NCBI GenBank assembly: GCA_017859745.1
Contig: JAFMML010000003.1
Coordinates: 1 to 63,506 of the forward strand
Source: Planctomycetota bacterium
Lineage (GTDB): Bacteria; Planctomycetota; Phycisphaerae; Phycisphaerales; SM1A02
Direction of reading: 5' to 3'
Length of the DNA: 63,506 bases
Position numbers and translations under genes: made by a program. Positions 9,061 through 17,810 of the stretch are shown here, piece after piece; positions within the stretch are counted from its first letter, which is position 1, and each line of letters opens with the position of its first letter. Under the pieces are notes generated by a model. The model had not been told where the DNA came from. It did no database searches and was given only the letters and a program-made list of their open reading frames with translations.

Positions 9061-10093
9061 AGCCTCCGCCATCGTCGACTCCGAGGCGATCGAGCGTCTG
9101 CGTGGCGAATGCGACGCGTTTCGCGAACGGATCTCGAGGCTCCGAGCATCGCTGGGCGAGGTGCTGGTCGGGCAGTCGCGGGTCGTCGCCGAGGTGCTGG
9201 TGGCCCTCTTCGCGGACGGGCACGTCCTGCTCGAAGGCCCGCCTGGACTCGGCAAGACGCTGCTCGTGCGCACGCTCGCGGACGCGATGCGACTCGACTT
9301 CGGAAGGGTGCAGTTCACACCGGATCTCATGCCCGCGGACATCACCGGGACATCGGTCATCACCGACGACGGCGAGGGCGGTCGTCGCCGCATCGAGTTC
9401 CGGCCGGGACCGATCTTCACCCAACTGCTGCTCGCCGACGAGATCAACCGCGCCGCGCCGCGGACCCAGTCGGCCCTGCTCGAGGCGATGGCGGAGCGTT
9501 CGGTGTCGGTTGGCGGCGAGACTCGGTTGCTCGAGCGGCCCTTCCTGGTGCTCGCGACGCAGAACCCCATCGAGCAGGAGGGGACCTTCCCGCTGCCCGA
9601 GGCCCAGCTCGATCGGTTCCTGCTGAAGGTCCATGTGCCCGCGCCCACGCGTGGCGAACTCGACGAGATCCTTTCCCGAACCACGTCCGGGAGAACCTCC
9701 GAGGCGACGGTGGTCTTCGACGCGGCGTCGATTCGTGAAGGTCAGGCCCTCGCCCGGAGGGTGTTCCTCGCGCCGAGCATCGCCGACTACGCGGCCCGCC
9801 TGGTGCTGGCGACCCAGCCGGGAGGTCCGTACGCCACCGAGGAGATCGATCGCCTCGTTGCCGTCGGGTCGAGTCCGCGAGGCCTCATCGCGCTGGTGTC
9901 CACGGCGAAGGTCGCCGCGCTGCTCGACGGGCGGTACGCGGTCTCCGGCGACGACCTTCGAGCGATGGCCTTGCCGGCCCTGCGGCATCGGCTGGTGCGA
10001 AGCTTCGAGGCCGAGAGCGCCCGTCGCGACGCCGACGAGATCGTTCGGGCCGTGATCGCGGCGACGCCGCGGGCGCCGGAGGATCCCGCATGA
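9050..10093 (+). CDS. MoxR-family AAA+ ATPase
   Basis: A 347-residue AAA+ chaperone-type ATPase. A Walker A (GPPGLGKT, about 62-69), a Walker B (LLADEINRA) and the MoxR signature ATQNPIEQEGTFPLPEAQLDRF are all intact. MoxR proteins act with VWA-domain partners, probably inserting metal cofactors or remodelling complexes; both partner types are encoded here in one operon. The ATG at 9050 lies just after a GAGGGAGG Shine-Dalgarno and overlaps the end of the VWA gene by 11 bp, which decided the start. The next gene overlaps by ATGA. Confidence 0.95.
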   Translation: MAPEASAIVDSEAIERLRGECDAFRERISRLRASLGEVLVGQSRVVAEVLVALFADGHVLLEGPPGLGKTLLVRTLADAMRLDFGRVQFTPDLMPADITGTSVITDDGEGGRRRIEFRPGPIFTQLLLADEINRAAPRTQSALLEAMAERSVSVGGETRLLERPFLVLATQNPIEQEGTFPLPEAQLDRFLLKVHVPAPTRGELDEILSRTTSGRTSEATVVFDAASIREGQALARRVFLAPSIADYAARLVLATQPGGPYATEEIDRLVAVGSSPRGLIALVSTAKVAALLDGRYAVSGDDLRAMALPALRHRLVRSFEAESARRDADEIVRAVIAATPRAPEDPA

Positions 10094-11031
10094 GCGCCGC
10101 CCGGGCCCGAAGCATCGACGAGCTGATCGACTCGGCGCTCATGAGCCGCCTCGATCGACTCGACGTGGTCAGCCGCAAGATCTTCGCCGGCAAGCTGCAG
10201 GGGGAGCGGCGAAGCAAGCGTCGAGGGCGCAGCGTCGAGTTCGCCGACTTCCGGCCCTACGTCCACGGCGACGATCTGCGCTTCGTCGATTGGAACATCT
10301 ACGGCCGCCTCGATCGACTCTTCCTGAAGATGTTCCTCGAGGAGGAGGATCTCTCCCTGCTGGTGGTGATCGATGCGACCGCGTCCATGGCATCTGGCGA
10401 GCCGGAGAAGTTCGCCTTCGCCCAGCGCCTCGCGATGGCCCTGGGGTACGTGGGACTGGTCAATCGAAACCGGGTCACGCTCGCGAGCTTCGGAGGCGCG
10501 GGCGAGGGAACCCAGGTTCGCGGCGGGTCCGGAGTGCGGCGACTCGCGAACCTGCGTGGGCGGCGGCGGACCCGGGAGATGGGCCAGTGGCTGCTCGACA
10601 CCGAGCCGGCCGGCGGCGGCGACTTCGCCGAGGCGATGAAGACGATCGCCCTCGCCCGGCAGGGGCGGGGGGTGATGGTGCTGCTGTCCGATCTCCTGTT
10701 TCGAGAAGGCTACGAACGGGGTCTCAACTATGCGGCGGGAAGGGGCTTCGACGTCTTCGCCCTGCAGGTCCTGTCGCCGCAGGAGACCGATCCCGCGGCC
10801 CACGGCATCGTCGGGGACCTGCGCCTCGTGGACGTCGAGGACGGCGGCGAGACCGAGATCACCGCCACGCCGGCGGTGCTCGAGCGATATCGCTCGCGCC
10901 TGGAGGCGTTCGTTTCGGGACTCCGAGAGTTCTGCGTCCGACGCAACATCATGCACGTGCCGCTCGACACCACGCAGGCGGTCGATGCGGTGATCCTCGA
11001 GACGCTGCGTCGTCGGGGACTCGTGCGATGA
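10090..11031 (+). CDS. DUF58 domain protein (MoxR partner)
   Basis: A 313-residue soluble protein of the DUF58 family. The family core is visible as SVEFADFRPYVHGDDLRFVDW (split: SVEFADFRPY and VHGDDLRFVDW) near residues 48-70, followed by a VWA-like fold beginning VVIDATASM. DUF58 proteins almost always pair with MoxR and are thought to be its substrate adaptor. ATGA overlaps exist with both the MoxR gene and the next gene, so the three products are probably made in fixed proportion. Confidence 0.92.
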   Translation: MSAARARSIDELIDSALMSRLDRLDVVSRKIFAGKLQGERRSKRRGRSVEFADFRPYVHGDDLRFVDWNIYGRLDRLFLKMFLEEEDLSLLVVIDATASMASGEPEKFAFAQRLAMALGYVGLVNRNRVTLASFGGAGEGTQVRGGSGVRRLANLRGRRRTREMGQWLLDTEPAGGGDFAEAMKTIALARQGRGVMVLLSDLLFREGYERGLNYAAGRGFDVFALQVLSPQETDPAAHGIVGDLRLVDVEDGGETEITATPAVLERYRSRLEAFVSGLREFCVRRNIMHVPLDTTQAVDAVILETLRRRGLVR

Positions 11032-13019
11032 CCTGGCTGACACCGCTCACCGGACTGCTCGCGGCTGCCGCGGTGATCCCGCCTCTGGTGGCGCTCTACT
11101 TCCTGAAGCTGCGTCGCAAGCGACGCACCATCTCCTCGACGCTTCTCTGGAGCCGTTCGGTCGAGGATCTGGAGGCCAACGCCCCCTGGCAGCGTCTGCG
11201 GCCCAACCTGCTGTTCCTCCTGCAGCTTCTGGTGCTGGTGGCGCTGGCCGTCGCGGTGGCCCAACCGATCGCCGAGGGCGGGGGCGGACAGGGCCGCACC
11301 GCACTCCTGATCGACCGCTCCGGATCGATGCTGGCGACCGACGATCCGAACGGGGATGCGACGCGTCTCGACCGGGCCAAGGCGGCGGCCGTGGCGCGGG
11401 TCGAGACGCTGCTTGGCGGCGGCTGGCTCGGTGGCGGCGATGCGGAGGTGATGGTGATCGCCTTCGACGAGCGAGGCGAGGTGCGGGCGCCGTTCACCTC
11501 CAACGCCCGCACCGCGATCGAGGCGATCGAGGCGATCGAGCCGAGCGACGCCACGAGCCTGCTGAAGCCGGCGCTCGATCTCGCGAGGGCGTTCGCCACC
11601 AACGTCGATCCGGAGAGCGGCCCGAACGAGGTCGGGGATCTCTCGATCGAACTCTTCTCCGATGGACGTCTCGAGGATCTTGCGACCACCGTCCTGCGAT
11701 CGAACGAGCGCCTCCGATTCGAGCCCATCGGCGCCTCGGACGCCCCGAACCTCGGCTTCGAGATCGCGGCTGCCGAGCGGCCTGCCGACACCCCGGGCTC
11801 GATCGCGGTCTTCGCAAGCGTCTTCAACGCGGGCTTCGAGGAACGACTGGTTCGGGTGGCGATCGCCGTCGACGGGGTGGTGCAGTCGGTGACGCCCGAG
11901 CCCGTACGTCTGCCCGCGGCGCGGATCGACCCGGCGACCGGCGTCATGGAGCCGGGCCGCGGCGATGTCGCGTTCCTCCCCTTCGAGCAGCCTCGCGACG
12001 CGCTGATCGAACTGTCGCTGCGGCCCGCCGACGACCTTCCGGATGTGCTCGCCACCGACGACCGGGCCGCGATCGTGGTGCCCCCGCCGCGTCGCCTCGA
12101 GGTGCTTCGAGTGGGCGAATCGGGAGGTGTGCTGTCGATGCTGCTCGAGGGACTTCCGCTGGCCCGGTTCGAGTCGATGTCGCTTGCCCGCTTCGACGAA
12201 CTGGCTTCCGGCGATCCGGCCTCGCTTGGCGGCTTCGACGTGGTGGTCCTCGACGGTGTCGCTCCGGAGACCTTGCCGCCCGGCCGCTATCTCGCCTTTG
12301 GAGCGATCGCACCGCTGGAGGGTCTCGACGAGTTCGGCACCCGCGATGGGGTCATGGTGCGCTCGATGCAGCGGGGCCACGAGATCTTCCGCAACGTCAA
12401 CCTCGACGAGCTCGTCGTCGCGACCTCGCGCCTGGTGGCGCCGGGGGCGGACGTTCGGGTGCTGGCGGAGTCGGCGGGCGGGCCGCTGGTCATGTCGGTC
12501 GACCGGGGGGATCTGCGGCTGATCCAGGTCGCGTTCGATCCGCTGGACAGCAACTGGCCGCTGCTGCGGAGCTTCGTCAACTTCACCGCGAACGCCATCG
12601 AGCATCTCGGCAGCGCCGACGACGCCGCGGCGCTGGCGGGTCTCGTTCCCGGCGACACCCTGACCGCGACGGTGCGTGCGGGCGTCGCGGGAGCCACCTT
12701 GGCGACACCGGACGGCGGCTCCGTCGCCCTGGTGCCCGATCCCTCGGGCGTGGTCGCGTGGGGACCGGTTCGGCGGGCGGGCGTGCACGAACTGGTGTGG
12801 GGCGAGGGCGACGACGCCCGGCGCCGCATCGCCGTCAACCGCTTCGGTCTCGACGAGGGGCGACTGGACGCCGCCGACGCGTTGCGTCTCGGCGACGAAC
12901 GGGTCGCGGCCTCTCGAACGGCCGGTGGCGGCATCGATCTCTGGCCGTGGCTGCTCGGTCTCGGACTGACGCTGCTCTTCGCAGAGTGGATCGTCTACCA
13001 GCGGCGGGCGGCAGCGTAG
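11028..13019 (+). CDS. BatA-type membrane VWA protein
   Basis: A 663-residue protein with an N-terminal BatA (aerotolerance regulator) domain. Membrane segments lie at about 5-26 and 60-79, with the typical basic link FLKLRRKRRTISSTLLW between them. A VWA domain with an intact MIDAS D96-R-S98-G-S100 follows. The long middle part is extracytoplasmic, and the chain ends in a final membrane segment near residues 643-657 (WPWLLGLGLTLLFAEWIVY). It is the last gene of the operon. Bat proteins support tolerance of oxidative or envelope stress in Bacteroides and Francisella; here the role is inferred from context. Confidence 0.85.
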   Translation: MTWLTPLTGLLAAAAVIPPLVALYFLKLRRKRRTISSTLLWSRSVEDLEANAPWQRLRPNLLFLLQLLVLVALAVAVAQPIAEGGGGQGRTALLIDRSGSMLATDDPNGDATRLDRAKAAAVARVETLLGGGWLGGGDAEVMVIAFDERGEVRAPFTSNARTAIEAIEAIEPSDATSLLKPALDLARAFATNVDPESGPNEVGDLSIELFSDGRLEDLATTVLRSNERLRFEPIGASDAPNLGFEIAAAERPADTPGSIAVFASVFNAGFEERLVRVAIAVDGVVQSVTPEPVRLPAARIDPATGVMEPGRGDVAFLPFEQPRDALIELSLRPADDLPDVLATDDRAAIVVPPPRRLEVLRVGESGGVLSMLLEGLPLARFESMSLARFDELASGDPASLGGFDVVVLDGVAPETLPPGRYLAFGAIAPLEGLDEFGTRDGVMVRSMQRGHEIFRNVNLDELVVATSRLVAPGADVRVLAESAGGPLVMSVDRGDLRLIQVAFDPLDSNWPLLRSFVNFTANAIEHLGSADDAAALAGLVPGDTLTATVRAGVAGATLATPDGGSVALVPDPSGVVAWGPVRRAGVHELVWGEGDDARRRIAVNRFGLDEGRLDAADALRLGDERVAASRTAGGGIDLWPWLLGLGLTLLFAEWIVYQRRAAA

Positions 13020-13024
13020 GGGCT

Positions 13025-13037
13025 CCCGCCACGCGGG
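13025..13037. terminator. Small hairpin between convergent genes
   Basis: CCCGC / GCGGG with a 3-nt loop lies in the 30-bp space between the convergent BatA and TPR-YggX genes. It could help end both transcripts, but it is short and lacks a U-tract. Confidence 0.3.
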
Positions 13038-13049
13038 CCGATCCGGGAT

Positions 13050-13682
13050 TCAGCCACCGGTGCCGGAGGCCATCATCTCGTCCACGCCGAGGTACTCGCG
13101 CATGTGGCGGTCGTAGGTCTCCGCGTCCTGATCCCGCGACAGGTCCAGACGCAGTTCGTTGATGACCTTGGTGCCCTGGCCGATCCAGTCCTTCCAGGTC
13201 TCGGCGGAGATGTGGCCGTGGATCCACTCGCCGACAGGGCCCTTGAAGGGCGGCCGGTCGAGCTGGTGCCCGGGCCGGCCGGTGCGTTGGCAGACGAAGG
13301 TCCCCGATGCTCGAAGTTCCTCGGCCTTCTGTTCGACCTCGGCGGCGAGCTTCGGGGGTTCGCGTCCGATCGACTCGAGCAGCCTGGCGATCGCCTCCTG
13401 CGGCATCCGGTCGCCCTTGCCGGCCGCGACCTCGTAGCCCTTCTCGAGGGTGGCGACGGCCTTGTCGGCCCAGCCGGCCTTGATCATCGCCTCGCCGCAC
13501 AACTGGTAGGCCTTGCTCATCTCCGGGGCGATCCGTACGCACTGCTCGAAGCTTCCGGCGGCTTCTGCGGCCCGGTCCGCCTGCAGGTAGGCGTTGCCCA
13601 GGGAGAAGTGGGCCATCTCGTTGTTGGGGTCGGCGGAGGCCATCCGCTCGAACTGGGCGATGCGTCGTTCGAGATCGCTCAT
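13050..13682 (-). CDS. TPR protein fused to a YggX Fe(II)-trafficking domain
   Basis: A 210-residue two-domain protein. Residues about 5-110 form TPR-like helical repeats (HFSLGNAYLQADRAAEAAGSF, split as HFSLGNAYLQ and ADRAAEAAGSF). Residues 127-202 match the YggX family over its whole length: TFVCQRTGRPG, the LDRPPFKGPVGEWIHGHIS core, WKDWIGQGTKVINELRLDL, and the acidic end. YggX helps protect Fe-S clusters and labile iron from oxidants in enterobacteria and is normally a 90-residue stand-alone protein. The start at 13682 (MSDLERR) was chosen because the upstream in-frame sequence is arginine-rich filler. The gene is divergent from pyrD. Confidence 0.88.
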   Translation of the reverse strand: MSDLERRIAQFERMASADPNNEMAHFSLGNAYLQADRAAEAAGSFEQCVRIAPEMSKAYQLCGEAMIKAGWADKAVATLEKGYEVAAGKGDRMPQEAIARLLESIGREPPKLAAEVEQKAEELRASGTFVCQRTGRPGHQLDRPPFKGPVGEWIHGHISAETWKDWIGQGTKVINELRLDLSRDQDAETYDRHMREYLGVDEMMASGTGG

Positions 13683-13766
13683 GGGTCGGTCATGCTCCGA
13701 TCGGCCGCGGCCCGGCCGAATCGACGGTCGGACCGCGGGGTGCTTGCGAGGTCGGTGAAAGGCTCG

Positions 13767-13772
13767 ATCATA
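13767..13772 (-). promoter_or_regulatory. Likely -10 (TATGAT) for the TPR-YggX gene
   Basis: TATGAT on the minus strand lies about 85 bp upstream of the start codon. It is the best -10 match in the intergenic region and implies a leader of about 75 nt. No strong -35 was seen. Confidence 0.45.
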
Positions 13773-13843
13773 CGAGGCCACCCGCGGCGGTTCGCGATCG
13801 TCGCGGCGTCGATTCACCTTCGAGAGGCCGCACGCCGACCCCG

Positions 13844-14767
13844 ATGACCACGCTCTCGATCGAACTCGCCGGCGTGCGTCTGGCCAATCCGGTGATCCTC
13901 GCCGCGGGCACCTGCGGATACGGACCCGAGGTCGCCGACTTCATGGACCCCCGTGGCCTCGGCGCCGTGGTCACCAAGTCGATCACACCCGAGTCCCGCG
14001 AGGGCCATCCGCCGTGGCGGGTGGTTGACGTGCCGGGCGGCATGATGAACGCGATCGGGCTTGCGAACATGGGCCTCGAGCGGTTCCTCGCCGAGCAGGT
14101 TCCTGCGATCGAGGCGCTCGACACCGTCGTGATCGGATCGATCGCAGGCCACTCGGTCGAGGACTACGCGACCGTGGCGGCGGCCTTCGACGAGGTGTCG
14201 AGCCTCCCGATCGTCGAACTCAACGTCTCCTGTCCCAACACCGCCGACGGAAGGCAGTTCGGGCACGATCCGGCGGCCTTGCGGACGGTGCTGACGGAGG
14301 TTCGTCCCGTGCTGGCGCGGACGAAGCTGCTTGTGAAGCTCGCACCGGACGCCCCGGATCCGATCGCGATGGCGACCGCGGCGATCGAGGCAGGCGCCGA
14401 CGGACTGACCGTCGCGAACACCTGGCCGGCGATGGCGATCGACGTCGAGACGCGGAGGTCGCGTCTCTCGGCGGGCCGCGGCGGCTTGAGCGGTCCCGCG
14501 GTGCATCCGCTGGCGGTGCGATTGGTGCACGAGATCCACCGACGGGTCGCGGGGCCGGCGAAGGTTCCCATCGTCGGCCTCGGTGGCGTGCTCGACTGGC
14601 AGGGGGCCGCGGAGTTCGTGCTGGCCGGAGCGACGGCGGTGGGCCTCGGGACGGCGCTCTTCGTGGATCCGCGGATCCCCCAGCGGGTGGCGAGAGGTCT
14701 CGATCGCTGGGTGCGAAGGCAGGAGAGAGGCGACATCGCAGAGTTGGTCGGAGCGTTCGAGCCGTGA
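13844..14767 (+). CDS. pyrD: Dihydroorotate dehydrogenase, class 1B type
   Basis: A 307-residue FMN enzyme of pyrimidine biosynthesis that oxidises dihydroorotate to orotate. The N-terminal ILAAGTCGYG, the KSIT loop, NVSCPN with catalytic C130, and the C-terminal phosphate-binding IVGLGGV / GATAVGLGTALF are present. A catalytic Cys rather than Ser identifies class 1. Class 1B enzymes normally use a PyrK subunit; no pyrK is visible here. The length is normal. The following zincin gene starts with GTG inside this stop codon. Another pyrimidine gene, pyrF, lies 19 kb away. Confidence 0.93.
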   Translation: MTTLSIELAGVRLANPVILAAGTCGYGPEVADFMDPRGLGAVVTKSITPESREGHPPWRVVDVPGGMMNAIGLANMGLERFLAEQVPAIEALDTVVIGSIAGHSVEDYATVAAAFDEVSSLPIVELNVSCPNTADGRQFGHDPAALRTVLTEVRPVLARTKLLVKLAPDAPDPIAMATAAIEAGADGLTVANTWPAMAIDVETRRSRLSAGRGGLSGPAVHPLAVRLVHEIHRRVAGPAKVPIVGLGGVLDWQGAAEFVLAGATAVGLGTALFVDPRIPQRVARGLDRWVRRQERGDIAELVGAFEP

Positions 14768-15186
14768 TCCGCCGCGACGAGCGGGACCGCTTCGACCGTC
14801 TGCTCGAGAAGGTCATCGAGAGTCTGCCGGCGGCGATTCGGGAACGCCTCGAGGAGGCTCCGGTCTACGTGGACGACGCCCCCAGCGCGGCGGTGATGCG
14901 GGAGTTCGGCGTCGAGGATCCGTCGGACCTGTGCGGGCTGCACTCGGGGATCCCCCTGACCGAGCGAAGCGTCGCCGATCCGGGCGGGCACATCGAGACG
15001 ATCTCGCTCTATCGGGTCGGAATCATCGAGGCCGCCGGCGGCTGGCATCGGTGGAAGGACGAGGAAGGTCGGATCTGGGGCGGGATCGACCGGGTGCGGG
15101 AGGAGATCCGGATCACGCTGCTCCACGAGATCGGGCATCACTTCGGTCTCGACGAGGACGACCTCGACCGTCTCGGGTACGCCTGA
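14764..15186 (+). CDS. Small zincin-like metallopeptidase
   Basis: A 140-residue protein of the small zincin group often annotated as metallopeptidase family protein. The zinc motif H121-E122-x2-H125 (HEIGHHFGLDEDDLDRLGY) lies near the C-terminus, with the acidic tail typical of the family. No signal peptide is present, so it should be cytoplasmic. It starts with GTG overlapping the pyrD stop (GTGA) and is therefore coupled to pyrD translation. Its substrate is unknown. Confidence 0.85.
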   Translation: MIRRDERDRFDRLLEKVIESLPAAIRERLEEAPVYVDDAPSAAVMREFGVEDPSDLCGLHSGIPLTERSVADPGGHIETISLYRVGIIEAAGGWHRWKDEEGRIWGGIDRVREEIRITLLHEIGHHFGLDEDDLDRLGYA

Positions 15187-15319
15187 AGGAGGCCTGCCGG
15201 ACGGTCGGGGCGGTCCCGTAATCCCGGCGGATCGAATCGCGTGGAAAGACCTGCGATCGGGCGACTCCGAGTTGGCCGATCCACGAAGGAAATCGTTCCT
15301 GATCGCCGCGAACGAGGAC

Positions 15320-15331
15320 TAGGATTCCTTC
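15320..15331 (+). promoter_or_regulatory. Leaderless promoter: TAGGAT-N6-ATG
   Basis: A TANNNT hexamer (15320-15325) ends 6 nt before the ATG of the acyl-CoA dehydrogenase gene, which puts the expected transcription start on the A of ATG. There is no Shine-Dalgarno in the gap. Confidence 0.65.
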
Positions 15332-16582
15332 ATGACCCCCGAAATGCTCAAGGCCGCCGAGGCCGTTGCCGCGTCCACTCCCGTCTCCGCCGACGAGGCC
15401 TTCACGGCCGAGGATCGGGAGAAGCTCGTCGCCGACGTCGAGGCCTACTGCCAGGAGCTTCGTCCGGTCGAGGAGATCAAGTATCTCGAGCGCGAGTTCA
15501 ACCCCGCGATCACCGAACTCGCCAAGAAGCACGGGGTCTGCGGCATGCCGGTGCCGAAGCGCTACGGCGGCCGGGGTGCGGACAGCCTGACCTACGCCCG
15601 GATGCTCGCCCGCATCAACCGCGAGGGCTCGGGGCCGCGGACCTTCTTCAGTGGCCAGTCCTCGATCGGCCAGTACCCGATCCTCAAGTACGGCACCGAG
15701 GACCAGAAGCTCCGCTACCTGCCGAAGTCCTGCACCGGCGACCTGATCCTCGCCTTCGGCCTCACCGAGCCGGACGCCGGTTCCAATCCGCTCGAGGGCA
15801 CGACGACCTACCGCAAGGAGGGCGACAAGCTCATCCTGAACGGCGTCAAGTACCTGATCTCCAACGGCTCGATCGCGGACGCGGTCATCGTCTTCGCGTT
15901 CCCCGAGGGGGCCGAAGGCGCCGATCGACGCATGAGCGCGATCATCGTCGACACCGCCGGCGACACCTTCGAGAAGGAGCAGTTGCACTCGAAGCCCGGC
16001 ATGTACACCTGCGACACCGCGATGTTCCAGATGACCGAGCATCCGGTGCGGGCCGACAACCTGCTCGGTCAGGAGGGCGGCGGCTTCCGGATCGCCATGC
16101 ACACCCTCGTCTCGGGGCGCCTGTCGGTCGCCTCGGGATGTCTCGGTTCGATCGAGGATTGCCTCGCCGAGTGCATCGAGTGGGCGAAGACCCGTGAGCA
16201 GCACGGCAAGCCGATCGGACGACATCAGCTGGTGCAGGACCACCTCGCCAAGATCGAGATGGCCCGGGCCGCGAGCGACGCGATGATCGAGCGGGCCGCG
16301 ATCGCCAAGCAGCGATCCGACGACCATCCCGAGGACAAGGGGCTGCTCGCAGAGGCGGACTACCGTGTCGCCCAGGCGAAGTTCTTCGCGAGCAATGCCG
16401 CCTGGGAGGCCTCGGACCACGCGGTGCAGATCTTCGGCGGCCGTGGGTGGAGCGAGCTCTACCGTCCGTTCCGCCACCTCCAGGACGTGCGGGTCTGCAG
16501 GATCTACGAAGGCACCGACGAGGTGATGAAGCTCAAGATGGGCGCTCATCTGCTCGGCAAGGAGTTCGACGCCTTCAGGTGA
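15332..16582 (+). CDS. Acyl-CoA dehydrogenase
   Basis: A 416-residue FAD enzyme of fatty-acyl or related CoA-ester oxidation. It has the family motif FGLTEPDAGSNP, the FAD-binding C-terminal stretch AVQIFGGRGW, and RIYEGTDEVMKL with the position of the catalytic Glu. The length is typical. It stands alone, with its own leaderless-type promoter and a terminator hairpin behind it. The substrate chain length cannot be told, and no ETF or enoyl-CoA hydratase genes lie nearby. Confidence 0.93.
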   Translation: MTPEMLKAAEAVAASTPVSADEAFTAEDREKLVADVEAYCQELRPVEEIKYLEREFNPAITELAKKHGVCGMPVPKRYGGRGADSLTYARMLARINREGSGPRTFFSGQSSIGQYPILKYGTEDQKLRYLPKSCTGDLILAFGLTEPDAGSNPLEGTTTYRKEGDKLILNGVKYLISNGSIADAVIVFAFPEGAEGADRRMSAIIVDTAGDTFEKEQLHSKPGMYTCDTAMFQMTEHPVRADNLLGQEGGGFRIAMHTLVSGRLSVASGCLGSIEDCLAECIEWAKTREQHGKPIGRHQLVQDHLAKIEMARAASDAMIERAAIAKQRSDDHPEDKGLLAEADYRVAQAKFFASNAAWEASDHAVQIFGGRGWSELYRPFRHLQDVRVCRIYEGTDEVMKLKMGAHLLGKEFDAFR

Positions 16583-16583
16583 T

Positions 16584-16603
16584 CGGCCCTTCGGCCGTTC
16601 TCT
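16584..16603 (+). terminator. Hairpin plus TTCTCTT after the acyl-CoA dehydrogenase
   Basis: The stem CGGCC / GGCCG around CTTC is followed by TTCTCTT, immediately after the stop codon. It is a plausible intrinsic terminator. Confidence 0.5.
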
Positions 16604-16665
16604 TCGATGCGGAGATCTCCGTTCGTGCGAGACGACGCCGCCGTCGACGGAAGGCACGCCGATCC

Positions 16666-17265
16666 ATGCGCATCGCCATCAGTGGGGCCCATTCGCTCGG
16701 CAAGTCCACCGTCGTCGACGACTGGGCGGAGTCGAATCCCGGATGGGTGCGTGAGGAGGAGCCCTATCGGGCACTCGGGCTGTACGGCCCGTACGAGATC
16801 CTCTTTCGAGACGCCTCGACCCGCCTGCACAACGGCATTCAACTGCACTACTGCATCGGGCGTGTGAACCGGTACTGCCGTCGCGAGGACGATGTCGTCT
16901 TCGATCGGGCCCCCGTCGACTACATCGCCTACTCCCAGTACACCGCCGAGTGCGGAACCACCGACATCGACGAGGCGTTCGTCCACTCGATGGTGTCCGC
17001 GGTGAGGGAGTCGCTCGACCGCCTCGACGTCATCGCGTTCGTGCCGATCTCCGAGCGATGGCCCGTGGAGATGGAGAACGACGGGATTCGCCCGGTCGAT
17101 CTGGAGTACCGCGAACGGGTGGATGCGATCTTCAAGCAGATCTACCGCGAGGGGCGATTCGACGTCATGCCCGCGCGGGGCGGTCCCGACCTCGTCGAAC
17201 TCGAAGGCCCTCGGGAGCGGCGGATCGAACAGCTGCGCGAGGCGATCGCAGCCCGTCGCGGCTGA
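16666..17265 (+). CDS. P-loop NTPase of the AAA_28 / NadR-kinase-like type
   Basis: A 199-residue protein that begins almost directly with a P-loop, GAHSLGKST (residues 7-15). A DRAPVDYIAY stretch near 85 fits the nucleoside-kinase-like AAA_28 group. Members phosphorylate small molecules or are uncharacterised ATP-binding proteins. The ATG at 16666 was chosen because upstream codons are arginine-rich filler and the P-loop is normally N-terminal. It converges on the SRPBCC gene with 2 bp between the stops. The substrate is unknown. Confidence 0.7.
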   Translation: MRIAISGAHSLGKSTVVDDWAESNPGWVREEEPYRALGLYGPYEILFRDASTRLHNGIQLHYCIGRVNRYCRREDDVVFDRAPVDYIAYSQYTAECGTTDIDEAFVHSMVSAVRESLDRLDVIAFVPISERWPVEMENDGIRPVDLEYRERVDAIFKQIYREGRFDVMPARGGPDLVELEGPRERRIEQLREAIAARRG

Positions 17266-17267
17266 AC

Positions 17268-17729
17268 TCAGGCCTCGGCGAGCGTGGATCGCACCGCGTC
17301 CCAGCCGTCTTCGAGGACCTTGTTGGCCGCCGCCTGGATCAGCGACGGGCCGACCGCGGAGACGAGACCCTTCCGCTCGACGACCTTGGCGTCCCAGGAG
17401 GCCTTGGTCTCGGCGCCGCCGGCGATCGGTTCGAGGGTGATGGCGCTCTCGATCGTCATCGACATGCCGATCCCCTCGCTCTTGGCCGTCTGCACCAGCA
17501 TTCGTCCGGGCTCGGTCTCGTCGATGGTCATGGTCACCCGAAGAGTGCCGCGGATGAAGGAGAAGCCCGGCTTCACCACGAGCTTCAGCGTCCGGTCGTC
17601 CACCCGGTCGACCTTGGTCACGTCGGGCATCCGCCCGGCGACCTGCTCGAGGTTCACCAGGGCGTTCCGCACCGTCTCCGGGGGATAGGGCAGGGTGGTC
17701 TCACCGACGAACGAGGGAATCGCGGCCAT
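17268..17729 (-). CDS. SRPBCC / CoxG-like protein
   Basis: A 153-residue protein of the START/SRPBCC superfamily, most like carbon-monoxide-dehydrogenase subunit G (CoxG). The pattern is an N-terminal strand plus PPETVRNALVNLEQVAGRMP (split PPETVRNALV and NLEQVAGRMP), several strands with alternating hydrophobics, and a long C-terminal helix. A GGAGG sequence lies about 13 nt upstream of the ATG. There are no CO-dehydrogenase genes nearby, so the name should not be read as a CO role. Confidence 0.75.
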   Translation of the reverse strand: MAAIPSFVGETTLPYPPETVRNALVNLEQVAGRMPDVTKVDRVDDRTLKLVVKPGFSFIRGTLRVTMTIDETEPGRMLVQTAKSEGIGMSMTIESAITLEPIAGGAETKASWDAKVVERKGLVSAVGPSLIQAAANKVLEDGWDAVRSTLAEA

Positions 17730-17810
17730 GGCGGCTCGGCCTCCGGGGCTGGGGGGACGGAATGCGGTCGGGGATTCGTCGAAACCGATCCCGCGGCTTC
17801 ACCCTCGACG

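Noticed and set aside
5773-9684. Minus-strand frame of about 1300 codons
   Set aside because: It lies opposite the VWA and moxR genes and gives no family similarity. The plus-strand genes have intact signatures.
17268-17729. Carbon monoxide dehydrogenase subunit
   Set aside because: CoxG-like SRPBCC proteins are widespread and no CO-dehydrogenase gene is near, so only the fold is claimed.
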